DNA from: DTU049 sp033809015 | GTDB taxonomy: Bacteria > Bacteroidota > Bacteroidia > Bacteroidales > DTU049 | Length of the DNA stretch: 47,493 nt | Assembly (NCBI GenBank): GCA_033809015.1 | Contig: JAPXMM010000001.1 | Location: 1-47,493 of the forward strand | Direction of reading: 5' to 3' | In this document: piece by piece, positions 17,604 to 27,061 of the stretch | Layout: each line of letters starts with the position of its first letter | How positions within the stretch are numbered: the stretch's first letter is position 1 | Position numbers and translations under genes: made by a program | Notes under the pieces: model-generated | Databases searched by the model: none | Seen by the model: the letters and a program-made list of their open reading frames with translations, nothing else | What the model was told of the DNA's origin: nothing

Positions 17604-18656
17604 TTATAAACTCATTTTTTGCTTATTAAGTTCTATAAATTCATAATCTGGTTTAGAAACAAAAATATCTTGTTTAATTGTAGATAATTTATTTAAGGTA
17701 GCTTTTATGGCAATTTCAGAAATATCTATTCCAATCCAGGTTCTATTATTTAATTGTGCAGATTTTAATGTTGTACCGGATCCACAAAAGCAATCTAAAA
17801 CAATACTATTTTCATTAGAAGAAGTTTTAATAATTAAATCTAATAAATCTTGATTTTTTTCTGTTGGATAAGTAGGATATTGAGGATCTTTGAATTCCCA
17901 AATATCTTGCATTCTTTTGCCAATATTTTCATCAGCATAAATAATTTTTCTTGGATTTCCAGTAGAAGACCATTCTATTAAACCTTGATTATCCCATTGT
18001 TCTAAAGTATCAACATCTACTCTCCAGTGACGCCCCTTTGGAGGTAATAATCCCTTAAAAGGCATATTAGTTTTTCCATTAACGGTTTCACCTGGTGCGT
18101 GAATAGGCACAGTAGTATAACGGCGACCTTGTTTATTAATTTTAGGGAATAATTTTTCAATATCTTTTTGTGAATATTTCACAATCGGTTCATTCCATAT
18201 AGGGTTTGCTGTTTTAGTATAAAATAAAATCATATCTTTGATATTTCCATAACCTATTTTATTAAAATTTTTAGGATTACATTTAATACGTGTAATATCA
18301 TTTCTAAAATTTTCGATGCCAAAAATTTCGTCCATCATAACCTTAACATAATGCCCAATTTTGTAATCTATATGCAAATAAATAGAACCTTTGTCTGACA
18401 ATAATTCATATAATAAAATTATCCTATCTTTTAAAAATTTAATGTAATCATCCCCTTTTATATTGTCTGTATATGCTACAGTCCCCTTTTTAGAATTACT
18501 TATAGTAGATGCACGATCATCTGTTATTGTGAAATTATTACCAGTAGCAAAAGGTGGATCTATGTATATTAGATCTATTTTCCCTTTTAATTGTCTATCA
18601 TTTATAAGGTATTCTAATGCAACAAGATTTTCACCATGTATTAATAAACTTTTCAT
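17604..18656 (-). CDS. DNA adenine methyltransferase of a type II restriction-modification system
   Basis: This 350-residue N6-adenine (or N4-cytosine) methyltransferase has motif IV Asp-Pro-Pro-Phe at 33-36 (LIYIDPPFATG) before motif I (VLDCFCGSGTT, near 288). This is the beta-group order, as in many type II and type III Mod enzymes. The DPPF variant is within the normal range. There is no separate large target-recognition region like that of type III Mod proteins. The gene begins 3 bases after the stop of the restriction enzyme gene, so the two form one operon, with this enzyme as the protective partner. The recognition site cannot be read from the sequence. Confidence 0.88.
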   Translation of the reverse strand: MKSLLIHGENLVALEYLINDRQLKGKIDLIYIDPPFATGNNFTITDDRASTISNSKKGTVAYTDNIKGDDYIKFLKDRIILLYELLSDKGSIYLHIDYKIGHYVKVMMDEIFGIENFRNDITRIKCNPKNFNKIGYGNIKDMILFYTKTANPIWNEPIVKYSQKDIEKLFPKINKQGRRYTTVPIHAPGETVNGKTNMPFKGLLPPKGRHWRVDVDTLEQWDNQGLIEWSSTGNPRKIIYADENIGKRMQDIWEFKDPQYPTYPTEKNQDLLDLIIKTSSNENSIVLDCFCGSGTTLKSAQLNNRTWIGIDISEIAIKATLNKLSTIKQDIFVSKPDYEFIELNKQKMSL

Positions 18657-18659
18657 TTT

Positions 18660-19442
18660 CTATATTTGATATAAGAATTCTCTTAAAACTAATGTACTCA
18701 TTATATTATGATTTTTATATTTACCTGTTATCTCTTTATACATTTTATTATTTCCTGGAATATATAAAACCCCATCTAATATGGCAACTTTTATAGTTTT
18801 TACATTTTTTAGTTTGAATATATTTAAGGCCTCATTAAATTGTGCATTTTGATGACCTCCAAAATCTGTTAAAAATTTAGTTTCACCGATAATATATTTA
18901 TTATTAAAACGTCCAATAAAATCCAGCCCTTTATCATGATTATAATTTAATTCGTCTTTTGCAAATTGTAATAAAATTTGATCGCTTCCCTTTAAAATGG
19001 CATCATTTTTAGTAGAAATAAAATTTTCTAAATTTAAAGGTTCGATACCTAATGATTTTTGGTTGATCCAGTTTTTAAACATTGGACCTATTTGCCTATT
19101 AGTTTCTTTAGGTTCACTACATCTTTCATATAAATTATCAAGACCTATTTCATATATTCGTCCACATATACGATTTACTGTTTTAGGATTTCTTTCTATT
19201 GCAGATGGGTCTCTTTTGAGATATGCGATATAACTATCTTTTATGGGAAATAGTGGCAGTTTTAATGTTTCTTTTATTAAAAGTTTATTATCCTTTTTAT
19301 TAAAAGCACTTTCTATATTATCCCAGAGTCGCTGATCAATTTCTCTTATTCCCTCTGGTATAGTAGGATAAACCTTAAATAAATCATCAAGATATGATCT
19401 TTGATTAGCATATTCTATACTTAATTCCAACCAATGATTCAT
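18660..19442 (-). CDS. Type II restriction endonuclease
   Basis: This 260-residue protein has a PD-(D/E)XK-type core: Asp174 in KGLDFIGRF and Glu187-Thr-Lys189 in YIIGETKFL, followed by TDFGGHQNAQF, a segment I associate with type II restriction enzymes. The methyltransferase gene follows after 3 bases. The frame stays open to 19475, but the promoter box TATATTTG lies inside that extension at 19453-19460, so ATG 19442 (MNHWLELSIEY) is the better start. Placing the nuclease gene first is unusual for control, since methylase usually needs to be made first in a new host. Confidence 0.8.
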   Translation of the reverse strand: MNHWLELSIEYANQRSYLDDLFKVYPTIPEGIREIDQRLWDNIESAFNKKDNKLLIKETLKLPLFPIKDSYIAYLKRDPSAIERNPKTVNRICGRIYEIGLDNLYERCSEPKETNRQIGPMFKNWINQKSLGIEPLNLENFISTKNDAILKGSDQILLQFAKDELNYNHDKGLDFIGRFNNKYIIGETKFLTDFGGHQNAQFNEALNIFKLKNVKTIKVAILDGVLYIPGNNKMYKEITGKYKNHNIMSTLVLREFLYQI

Positions 19443-19452
19443 TATTTTTTTA

Positions 19453-19460
19453 CAAATATA
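19453..19460 (-). promoter_or_regulatory. -7 promoter box of the restriction-modification operon
   Basis: TATATTTG on the minus strand fits TAnnTTTG and lies 11 bases before ATG 19442. It decides the start of the nuclease gene, and the leader would be very short. Confidence 0.5.
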
Positions 19461-19475
19461 TAAAAAATTTACCAT

Positions 19476-19789
19476 TTAGATAAGTAGCAAAATTTAATGT
19501 CTAATTTGCAGATTCTCGAATGATTAGACAGATTTATAAAGTCTATAATGATTATCTTGTTTTTATACTTTATCAAAAATTTTTTTTGATAAATTGTTGG
19601 TGCAATTCATGAATTGTCTCAATGAATTACTCCATATAAAAAACAATAGTAGAAGCCATATTACCTTACGCCTAATCATCATAATATTTATAGATCAGAC
19701 AAAAAAGTTATCAAACTTATTAAACATCATTTACTATTTTTGCAGTTAATTTGCAAAAAAATTGTAATTTAACCTTTTGATTATTTAAA
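19476..19789. other. lptD: Gene-free divergent intergenic region with hairpins
   Basis: There is no ORF in this 314-bp gap between the R-M operon and the LptD-like gene. It holds a hairpin at 19569-19593 (tttatcaaaaa / tttttgataaa, 3-base loop) and a perfect 14-bp palindrome caattcatgaattg at 19603-19616. The -7 box TATTTTTG at 19735-19742 probably serves the gene starting at 19790. The palindrome could be a repressor operator, but nothing in the window shows which regulator would use it. Confidence 0.5.
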
Positions 19790-22300
19790 GTGCAAAAAAG
19801 AGTTTATCTGCTTTCTATCTTGATATTTATTGATTTTTTTGCTTTGATAGGGCAAAACTCCGATACTTTATTGCAGAGTAATCAAATGCAGGACACTATA
19901 ATTACACAAAATGGAGATACTACTAAACTACACATTGCTAAAAGTAGTCAAGCTATTGATAAAAAAGTAGATTATCAATCTAAAGATAGCTTGGTCATGG
20001 AGATGAAAAATAAAAAAATAACTCTGTACGAAAATGCTAAGGTTGTTTATGGTGACCTGACTCTCACTGCAGGTATTATAAAAATAGATTTTGATAAAAA
20101 TCTGGTTTATGCTTATGGTATTTTCAAAGATTCTATTTATTCTCAAAGACCTAATTTCGTTCAAGGTACTCAAATTTTTTTAGCTGATTCGTTAGTTTAT
20201 AATATTAATACAGAAAAAGGATTAGTTTATAATGTATATTCTAAACAAGGTGATGGCTACCTACATGGCAAATATATAAAGCGAGAAAATGATAGCGTCA
20301 TATTAGTAAAAACTGGTGGTTTCACTACCTGCGAATTAACGCACCCACATTATATCATCCGATTTGATAAAGCAAAAGTAATCACCGACAAAGAAATTAT
20401 AACTGGTCCAGTATGGTTAGAAATCGAAGATATTACTCTACCTATTGGGTTGCCAATGGGTTTTTTCCCTACTCAAACAAAACGTAAATCAGGTATATTA
20501 ATTCCTACTTTTGGTGAAAGTGCTAATAGAGGTTTCTTTTTAGAAAACGGTGGTTATTATTTCGGCATTTCTGATTATGTAGATTTAGCTTTACGTGGTG
20601 ATATCTATTCTAGAGGTAGCTGGGCTCTCAAAACAGAAACTAATTATAAGAAGAGATATAAATATGAGGGTAATTTTCAAGCTAGTTTTGCTCATAATAA
20701 ATTTGGTGAAAAGGGCTTTAGTAATTATGAAGTTTATAATGATTTTTTTGTCCGCTGGACTCATAAACAGGACCCCAAAGCTCATCCTACCAATAGATTT
20801 AATGCAAATGTACAATTAGGTTCTTCCAATTATAATAAATTTAATCCATCATCTGCTAATGATTATTTATCCAATACTTTCTCTTCGTCTATTTCATATT
20901 CTACCATACTATTTAGGACTTTTAACCTCAGTCTCAATGCTAGACATACACAGAGCAATACTACTCATCGTGTAGATGTTTCATTACCAGATATTAATCT
21001 ATCTTCTAATACTATTTATCCTCTACGACCAAAAAAGTTGACTAAACCTCTGAAATGGTATCAAAATTTGAATTTCAGATATCAGCTGCAAGCTAAAAAT
21101 AATCTCTCTCGACCAGATAGTATTTTTTTCAAAAATCTTAGTTTGAATGATTTTAATATGGGTATTCAACATAATTTACCTATTTCATTAAATATTAATC
21201 TTTTAAAATATTTACAATGGTCTAATCAGTTTAATACAAATTGGCGTTGGTATTTTAAGACTATTGATAAAACATGGAATCCTATTGATAGCACTGTTGC
21301 CATCGATACTGTATTCAAATTTAGAACTCCATTAGATATATCATATTCTACTTCTTTATCCACCAGGTTATATGCATTGTATTCATTTGGTAAATTTCCT
21401 TTACGAGTTATCAGACATGTCATCACTCCATCTATTAGTTACACTTGGAGACCAGATTTTAGCAAAGATCCATGGAATTATTACGATAATTATCTTTATC
21501 CTAATGGAGAGCAATGGTATAGCCCATTTGAAGGAACTATTTTTGGCTATCCATCTAGAGGCAAATCATCTGCTATCAGCTTAATGATTTCTAATAATTT
21601 AGAAGCTAAAGTGAGACAAAGAACAGATACTGGCGAGATGTTAAAAAAAATCGTTTTGATAGAAAATTTATCTATTAGTTCCAGTTATAATTTTGCAGCT
21701 GATAGTTTCCAGTTATCACCAGTTATAATTTCTGCTCGTACAAAATTGTTTAAAAATTTTGAACTTCGTTACGCTTTAGGATTAGATCCATACTATTATG
21801 ACTCGGCTGGCAAACGTATTGATGAATTTCAATATAATGTAAATAAAAAATTATTTAATACCCAAAATCAAGAATGGAATTTCAGTGGTAATTTTATTTT
21901 AAAATATCCAAATGTCAAAAAAAATCAATCTCAGCAAGCAAGCAGCTCTACTAAAAAGACATATCCTAATTTTAATGTTACCTTCGGTATAAATCTGAGA
22001 CATTACAGTACATATATTCCTGAGACAAATATAGATTTTACTAAATCAGTTATTGCTAACGGTAATGTAGAGTTTACACCTAATTGGAGTATTTCATTTA
22101 TGACTGGTTATGACTTTGATTTGAAAGATTTTACTTACACTTCTATTAATATTCACCGCGATTTGCATTGCTGGGAAATAATATTAAACTGGATTCCTAC
22201 AGGTTTTCGCAAATCATATAATTTCACCATTCGCATTAAATCTCCTATGCTACAAGATGTCAAATTAACTAAGAAAACTGATTGGAGAGATTACTATTAA
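19790..22300 (+). CDS. lptD: LptD-like LPS-assembly outer-membrane protein
   Basis: This 836-residue outer-membrane protein starts at GTG 19790; no ATG lies nearby, and a clean signal peptide follows (VYLLSILIFIDFFALIGQ). An OstA/LptA-like beta-jellyroll comes next (about 65-200: ENAKVVYGDLTLTAGIIKIDFD, KGLVYNVYSKQGDGYLHG). A long barrel domain with many aromatic-rich strands (LPIGLPMGFFPTQTKRKSG, then repeated NxxxRYxxxL-like strands) runs to the C-terminus. In the Lpt pathway LptD inserts LPS into the outer leaflet. The Bacteroidota form diverges strongly from that of E. coli, so assignment rests on layout and the LPIGLPMGFFP segment. A LptF/G permease lies at 33.2 kb. Confidence 0.8.
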   Translation: MQKRVYLLSILIFIDFFALIGQNSDTLLQSNQMQDTIITQNGDTTKLHIAKSSQAIDKKVDYQSKDSLVMEMKNKKITLYENAKVVYGDLTLTAGIIKIDFDKNLVYAYGIFKDSIYSQRPNFVQGTQIFLADSLVYNINTEKGLVYNVYSKQGDGYLHGKYIKRENDSVILVKTGGFTTCELTHPHYIIRFDKAKVITDKEIITGPVWLEIEDITLPIGLPMGFFPTQTKRKSGILIPTFGESANRGFFLENGGYYFGISDYVDLALRGDIYSRGSWALKTETNYKKRYKYEGNFQASFAHNKFGEKGFSNYEVYNDFFVRWTHKQDPKAHPTNRFNANVQLGSSNYNKFNPSSANDYLSNTFSSSISYSTILFRTFNLSLNARHTQSNTTHRVDVSLPDINLSSNTIYPLRPKKLTKPLKWYQNLNFRYQLQAKNNLSRPDSIFFKNLSLNDFNMGIQHNLPISLNINLLKYLQWSNQFNTNWRWYFKTIDKTWNPIDSTVAIDTVFKFRTPLDISYSTSLSTRLYALYSFGKFPLRVIRHVITPSISYTWRPDFSKDPWNYYDNYLYPNGEQWYSPFEGTIFGYPSRGKSSAISLMISNNLEAKVRQRTDTGEMLKKIVLIENLSISSSYNFAADSFQLSPVIISARTKLFKNFELRYALGLDPYYYDSAGKRIDEFQYNVNKKLFNTQNQEWNFSGNFILKYPNVKKNQSQQASSSTKKTYPNFNVTFGINLRHYSTYIPETNIDFTKSVIANGNVEFTPNWSISFMTGYDFDLKDFTYTSINIHRDLHCWEIILNWIPTGFRKSYNFTIRIKSPMLQDVKLTKKTDWRDYY

Positions 22301-22330
22301 TTCTGATATTTTTTTAAAAATAAGTAATTA

Positions 22331-22486
22331 AAATAGGCATTTAGATAATGAAATTTTTTAAATTTTTTTGTATTTTTAAGAATAACCTTAAAATTACAAT
22401 TTTTTTTAAAATAATTACTCTCTTAAGAAATATAACGATTGCTGTGATTGTATCAGTAATAATTTAGTTATTAAATAAATGTACTA
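22331..22486. repeat. MITE-like intergenic repeat, copy 3
   Basis: The left end aaataggcatttagataatg matches the left end of the 37 kb copies. The right end aatttagttattaaataaat also matches theirs, but its last bases (gtacta) have decayed. This copy, unlike the others, lies between two genes of the same direction (LptD-like and YqeY), about 50 bases ahead of the next gene. Confidence 0.62.
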
Positions 22487-22537
22487 TTAAATTAAGTAAA
22501 TTTGTTTTAATTTTGTAAATCAAAAAATTAATTAACT

Positions 22538-22987
22538 ATGTCATTAATAGAGAAAATAACTAAAGATATCATGGCAGCTATGAAAAACCATGAATCTGAT
22601 AAATTGGATGCCCTCAGAGCTATCAAATCTGCATTATTATTAGCTCAAACAGAAGGTAGTGCTAAAAAAGAATTAACCGAAGATGATGAAATAAAAGTTT
22701 TACAGCGTTTATACAAGCAAAGAATAGAATCTGCAGAAATTTATAATAACAATAATAGAACTGATCTAGCTGATATAGAGCTCTCACAAGCTGCTATTAT
22801 AAAAACTTATCTACCTGCGCAGCTTTCAGATGAAGAAATAGAAAACGAAGTGAAAAAAGTCATAAATGAGCTAAATGCTACTTCTATAAAGGATATGGGA
22901 AAAGTTATGGGAGTCGTTTCTAAATCTTTAGCTGGTAAAGCAGATAATGCTACGATTTCTAATATTGTTAAAAAACTTTTAAGCTAA
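22538..22987 (+). CDS. GatB/YqeY domain protein
   Basis: This is a 149-residue stand-alone YqeY-type protein. It is mostly helical, with SLIEKITKDIMAAMKNHESDKLDALRAIKSALL at the N-terminus and the LSDEEIENEVKKVINE and SIKDMGKVMGVVSKSLAGKAD segments typical of the family. The domain is related to the C-terminal tRNA-binding part of GatB, suggesting an RNA-linked role, but its function is not established. A -7 box TAATTTTG at 22508-22515 precedes it by 23 bases. It is followed by ddl on the same strand after 33 bases. Confidence 0.9.
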   Translation: MSLIEKITKDIMAAMKNHESDKLDALRAIKSALLLAQTEGSAKKELTEDDEIKVLQRLYKQRIESAEIYNNNNRTDLADIELSQAAIIKTYLPAQLSDEEIENEVKKVINELNATSIKDMGKVMGVVSKSLAGKADNATISNIVKKLLS

Positions 22988-23020
22988 TATATAAAACTTT
23001 ATTAAAATAAATTGAATTCT

Positions 23021-24010
23021 ATGCTCAATGTTGCTCTAATGTATGGTGGATATTCTGGCGAGCGAGATATCAGCATCAAAAGTGCAGATATGATAGCTAA
23101 AAATATCGATAAAAACATATATAATGTTTATCTAATTGATGTACAAAAAGATAAATGGCTTTGCAAAGATTTAAACAATAATGAAGTAGAATTACTACTA
23201 AATGATTTCTCTGCAAACTTTAATAACCAAAAAATTAATTTTGATGTGGCTTTTATAATCATTCATGGTACACCTGGCGAAAATGGTTTATTAGAAGGGT
23301 ATCTCGAAATGAAAAATATACCTCATACTACTTGCTCTGCTTCAGTATCTATGCTTACTTTTAATAAATATTATTGCAAATCTATCGTTAATGATAGTAA
23401 ATTGGTTTCTTTAGCTCCATCAGTGTATTTTCCATTTCCTTTGCCATATAAAGACTTAATCGATAAAATAAAACATTTAAATTTCCCATTATTTATAAAA
23501 CCAGCTAATAGTGGGAGTAGTGTCGGCCTTAGCAAAATTTATAATATCAATGAATTAGACACAGCTCTACAATTAGCATGGAAATATGATAAAGAAATAT
23601 TAATAGAGCAAGGGATCAAAGGTAGAGAACTCACTTGTGGCGTTTTCGGCTACAATGATAATATCATCGCTCTGCCAGTAACTGAGGTTATTTCTAAAAA
23701 AGATTTTTTCGATTACGAGGCGAAATATACTCCAGGAATGTCTGATGAAATAACTCCTGCTGATATTAGCAAGGATTTATCCGATTTGATACAATCAACA
23801 TCAAAAAATTTGTATAAATATCTATCATGCTTTGGTGTAGTCAGATTCGATTATATATGGGATGGTAAAGAATTATTTTTTTTAGAGGTTAATACTATTC
23901 CTGGAATGAGTGAAGCATCTATTGTTCCTGTACAAGCTAAAATTGCTGGATATTCACTTTCTCAACTGATTAATATGCTAATAGAGAATGCTATAAGTAG
24001 AAAATTTTAA
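23021..24010 (+). CDS. ddl: D-alanine--D-alanine ligase
   Basis: This ATP-grasp ligase makes the D-Ala-D-Ala dipeptide for peptidoglycan. It shows YGGYSGERDISIKSAD at the N-terminus, HGTPGENGLLEGYLEMKNIP, the ATP-binding loop KPANSGSSVGLSKI, and the metal/ATP site FFLEVNTIPGMSEASIVP. At 329 residues it has the normal length. The open frame could begin at TTG 23012, but ATG 23021 (MLNVALMYGG) starts exactly at the first beta strand and is preferred. It converges on the C1 peptidase gene, with MITE-like copy 4 between them. Confidence 0.94.
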   Translation: MLNVALMYGGYSGERDISIKSADMIAKNIDKNIYNVYLIDVQKDKWLCKDLNNNEVELLLNDFSANFNNQKINFDVAFIIIHGTPGENGLLEGYLEMKNIPHTTCSASVSMLTFNKYYCKSIVNDSKLVSLAPSVYFPFPLPYKDLIDKIKHLNFPLFIKPANSGSSVGLSKIYNINELDTALQLAWKYDKEILIEQGIKGRELTCGVFGYNDNIIALPVTEVISKKDFFDYEAKYTPGMSDEITPADISKDLSDLIQSTSKNLYKYLSCFGVVRFDYIWDGKELFFLEVNTIPGMSEASIVPVQAKIAGYSLSQLINMLIENAISRKF

Positions 24011-24017
24011 TTTATTA

Positions 24018-24290
24018 AATTTCGTTTTAATAATAAATTTTTATTCAAATTTTATTATTAAAGGAATATTTTTACAATCAATCGTAAGCTCAAATTAATA
24101 TCGCATGGGGAAATGATTTGCAATAAAACACATCGTAGTAGGGGCGTATAATTATACGCCCCTACATATTATATAAATTTTATCAAATCAGACATTTCTT
24201 TTTAAAACAAATCAAACTACACTTTTAAGAAATAAATTATTATTGATAAATTCAAAATTATTATTTAGTTATTAATTATACGTTTAATTA
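24018..24290. repeat. MITE-like intergenic repeat, copy 4, with a 28-bp palindrome
   Basis: The left end (ttcgttttaataataaattt) and right end (tatttagttattaattatac) are decayed forms of the family ends. Inside, cgcatggggaaatgatttgc followed by aataaaac (24102-24129) matches the inner repeat of the 37 kb copy, and ttttatcaaatca is its inverted partner. Between these arms lies a perfect 28-bp palindrome (24138-24165; half-site gtaggggcgtataa) of high local GC. It fills most of the 323-bp gap between convergent genes. Confidence 0.65.
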
Positions 24291-24333
24291 AATTAATTTA
24301 TTTTGAACTATTATTCTTCATAAAATCGCAAAT

Positions 24334-25716
24334 TTAATCATCCATTCTATACATTGGATCCCAACTAGGCAAAAGTATTGGTTTTTGTTCTAACAATTTT
24401 AAAGTTTCTGCAGAGAAATATTTTTTATTGACAACTAATCTGAAAAGATATTCATCCATCCATTGATCAGTCATTATCAAGTTACCCTTATATCCAGCAT
24501 TACCCCAGCTATTTTCTATTAACCAGCGAGTAGGCACATCATTATTATCTGTATCTACACCTATGATGTTCATCCCATGCGAAGATCCACTAGCAAAAGT
24601 TAAAATTCTTTGTTTTTTATCCATTCTAAATGGCATATCTAATAGTTTATCATACATATAATTATTCACATCTAGTAAACCTATATTATTGTTTAATTGC
24701 TTGCCTACATCACAAGAAAAATACATTGGCATAGAATCTTTAAGAGATTTTAAAGCTAAAGCTTTTATTTCATTCATAGGCAGATTGAGATATTTCCAGT
24801 TTATACCTTCTACCATATTCCTATCATATTCTATCTCATAAACCTTATAATATGGTCTAGTCGGATCATTCATCAGCATCACGAAATCATTGAAATTAAT
24901 TTCTATTATTTCTTTATAAAAGCTCATGGGAGTATAGGTTTTCACCTCAGTAGGTTTATTATTTTTATCAACAAATCTATAAGAAAATGTCGTTGGTGGC
25001 TCACCAAAAGCGTAAACTAGTATACGATAAATTTCACTTAAAGCATCCAATTTCATTTTTTGTAAATCCACTTTTTTATTATTAGCATAGGCTTCTCTCA
25101 TTATAATGCCGTGTTCGCGCAGTTTAGTAGCCATGATAGATGAAATCTCACTAGTGTTATTGCTATGATAAGTTTCTGGCATTACTTCTGCCGGTACCAG
25201 TCCATATTTATCTACTAAATTTACAAAACTAGACCACACACCACCATCACCGATAGGATTTTTGAACCACCATTCTACTTGTCTGTCGTCCATAGGTTTG
25301 TTAATGGTAGTAATTATTCCTTCTAAAAATAAATTGGCTTTTTCTAATTGATCATAAAAAAATAGATAAGCATATGAAAATTCGAAATTTGATAAATTAT
25401 ATTTTTGAATGATAAAAGGACGAATAGTATTCATGCTTGCAAACATCCAGCATCTACCAGAGCGTTTTTGATCTGTAGGTTTTCCTGTTTTAATTTGATA
25501 TTTGAAATATGGATCAGGCTCACTGCGTAATTGAGGATTTAAAGATAATTTTTTAATTGGATTTTCTATTATTGCTGATTGTATGCCAGGATGAAATTCT
25601 TTGTAGGCATTCTCTTTTATTTTTTCTAACTCCACATTTGAAATAGTGTTTTGAGCCCAACCATTAATTGATGAGATCAGAATAAATATACAAATTATTA
25701 TTGATTTTAGTTTCAT
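24334..25716 (-). CDS. C1 family cysteine peptidase (bleomycin hydrolase/aminopeptidase C-like), exported
   Basis: This 460-residue papain-fold peptidase belongs to the bleomycin hydrolase group. A signal peptide (about 1-22, ending NGWAQ) sends it to the periplasm or beyond. The active site is complete: Cys89 in QKRSGRCWMFAS, His in ASGSSHGMNIIGVD and Asn in RWLIENSWGNAGYKGN. Cytosolic PepC has no signal peptide; Bacteroidota carry many exported forms, likely for peptide use. A -7 box TAACTTTG on the minus strand at 25732-25739 lies 15 bases upstream of the start. Confidence 0.9.
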   Translation of the reverse strand: MKLKSIIICIFILISSINGWAQNTISNVELEKIKENAYKEFHPGIQSAIIENPIKKLSLNPQLRSEPDPYFKYQIKTGKPTDQKRSGRCWMFASMNTIRPFIIQKYNLSNFEFSYAYLFFYDQLEKANLFLEGIITTINKPMDDRQVEWWFKNPIGDGGVWSSFVNLVDKYGLVPAEVMPETYHSNNTSEISSIMATKLREHGIIMREAYANNKKVDLQKMKLDALSEIYRILVYAFGEPPTTFSYRFVDKNNKPTEVKTYTPMSFYKEIIEINFNDFVMLMNDPTRPYYKVYEIEYDRNMVEGINWKYLNLPMNEIKALALKSLKDSMPMYFSCDVGKQLNNNIGLLDVNNYMYDKLLDMPFRMDKKQRILTFASGSSHGMNIIGVDTDNNDVPTRWLIENSWGNAGYKGNLIMTDQWMDEYLFRLVVNKKYFSAETLKLLEQKPILLPSWDPMYRMDD

Positions 25717-25786
25717 AATTTATTTTTTTAGCAAAGTTAAAAGGTTTTTTTGATTTCGCTAAATGAAATTAAACTTATTCACTTTT

Positions 25787-27049
25787 TCAAGAGCCGAAAT
25801 CATCAAAAGCTATATTCTCTTGAGGTACACCGAGGCTATCCAATAGATTTAGTACAGCATTTAGCATGGCAGGAGGGCCACAGATATAGTATTCGCACTC
25901 TTCTGGTTCAGGATGATTTTTTAGATAATTTTCATATAAAACTTGATGAATAAAGCCAACGGAGCCATTCCAATTATCTTCGGGCTTAGGTTCTGATAGA
26001 GCAACAACAAATTTAAAATTAGGATTTTCAGCTTCTAATTGTTTATATTGATCTATGTAAAAAAGTTCTCTCAGTGAGCGACCGCCATACCAAAAAGATA
26101 CTTTACGTTTGGTATGTAATGTTTTGAAAAGGTGGAAAATATGACTACGCATAGGTGCCATACCAGCACCGCCACCGATGAATATCATTTCTTTGTTAGT
26201 ATCTTTTAAATGAAATTCACCATAAGGGCCAGATATTTTCACTTTATCACCTGGCTTGAGAGAGAAAATATAGCTAGAGCAAATGCCTGGTGGCACATCC
26301 ATAAATTTATTTTTACTCCTATCCCATGGTGGAGTTGCTATGCGAACGTTTAACATTACTATGTCATTTTCTGCTGGATAATTAGCCATTGAGTAAGCTC
26401 TAAAAGTACTTTCTTTGTTTATCAGTTTTAGATTCCATACACCTAATTTATCCCATTCGTCTCTAAATTCTTCCTCTACATAAATATCTTTTGAGTAATC
26501 AACGATGATATTCTCAGGTACATAGATTTGAATATATTCTCCACTATTAAAGTTTAATATTTCACCATCAGGTAATTTTAGCACTAATTCTTTGATGAAA
26601 GTAGCTACATTTTTATTAGATACTACTTCACATTCCCATTGTTTAACGCCAAGGATATTCTCAGGTACTTTTATTTCTAAATCTTCTTTCACTTTCACTT
26701 GGCATCCTAGTCGCCAATTATCTATAATTTGTCTTCTATTAAAAAAGCCAACTTCTGTAGGTAGAATGCTACCACCACCTTTCAGCACTTGAACTTTACA
26801 CAATCCGCAAGTGCCACTACCACCACAAGCTGAAGGGAGATAGATTGAATTATAAGATAAAGTCATCAATAGACTATTTCCTGGTTCAGTAATGACTTCC
26901 TTTTCCCCATTAATATTTATTTTGACTTCACCTTTTGGGCTAAGTTTACTTTTAGCAAAAAGTAGTCCTATTACTAATAAAATAATAATGAGACCAAATA
27001 TCACGAAACTTATTAAAATATAATTAATTAAAGACATCAAGATTACCAT
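25787..27049 (-). CDS. nqrF: Na+-translocating NADH:quinone reductase subunit F
   Basis: This 420-residue entry subunit of Na+-NQR has one N-terminal membrane helix (about 8-31). A plant-type [2Fe-2S] domain follows with Cys75, Cys81, Cys84 and Cys116 (ACGGSGTCGLC... LGC). Then come an FAD-binding domain with RAYSMANYP and an NADH-binding domain with GGGAGMAPMRSH and YICGPPAML. It takes electrons from NADH and passes them toward NqrB/D/E. The gene begins 12 bases after nqrE in the order D-E-F. An ATG four codons further in (MSLINYI) is an equally possible start. Confidence 0.95.
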   Translation of the reverse strand: MVILMSLINYILISFVIFGLIIILLVIGLLFAKSKLSPKGEVKININGEKEVITEPGNSLLMTLSYNSIYLPSACGGSGTCGLCKVQVLKGGGSILPTEVGFFNRRQIIDNWRLGCQVKVKEDLEIKVPENILGVKQWECEVVSNKNVATFIKELVLKLPDGEILNFNSGEYIQIYVPENIIVDYSKDIYVEEEFRDEWDKLGVWNLKLINKESTFRAYSMANYPAENDIVMLNVRIATPPWDRSKNKFMDVPPGICSSYIFSLKPGDKVKISGPYGEFHLKDTNKEMIFIGGGAGMAPMRSHIFHLFKTLHTKRKVSFWYGGRSLRELFYIDQYKQLEAENPNFKFVVALSEPKPEDNWNGSVGFIHQVLYENYLKNHPEPEECEYYICGPPAMLNAVLNLLDSLGVPQENIAFDDFGS

Positions 27050-27061
27050 AGATAATAAATT

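Noticed and set aside
25750..25953. Small plus-strand ORFs opposite nqrF, lptG, metG and others
   Set aside because: They lie antisense to or out of frame with clear family genes and show no motifs of their own.
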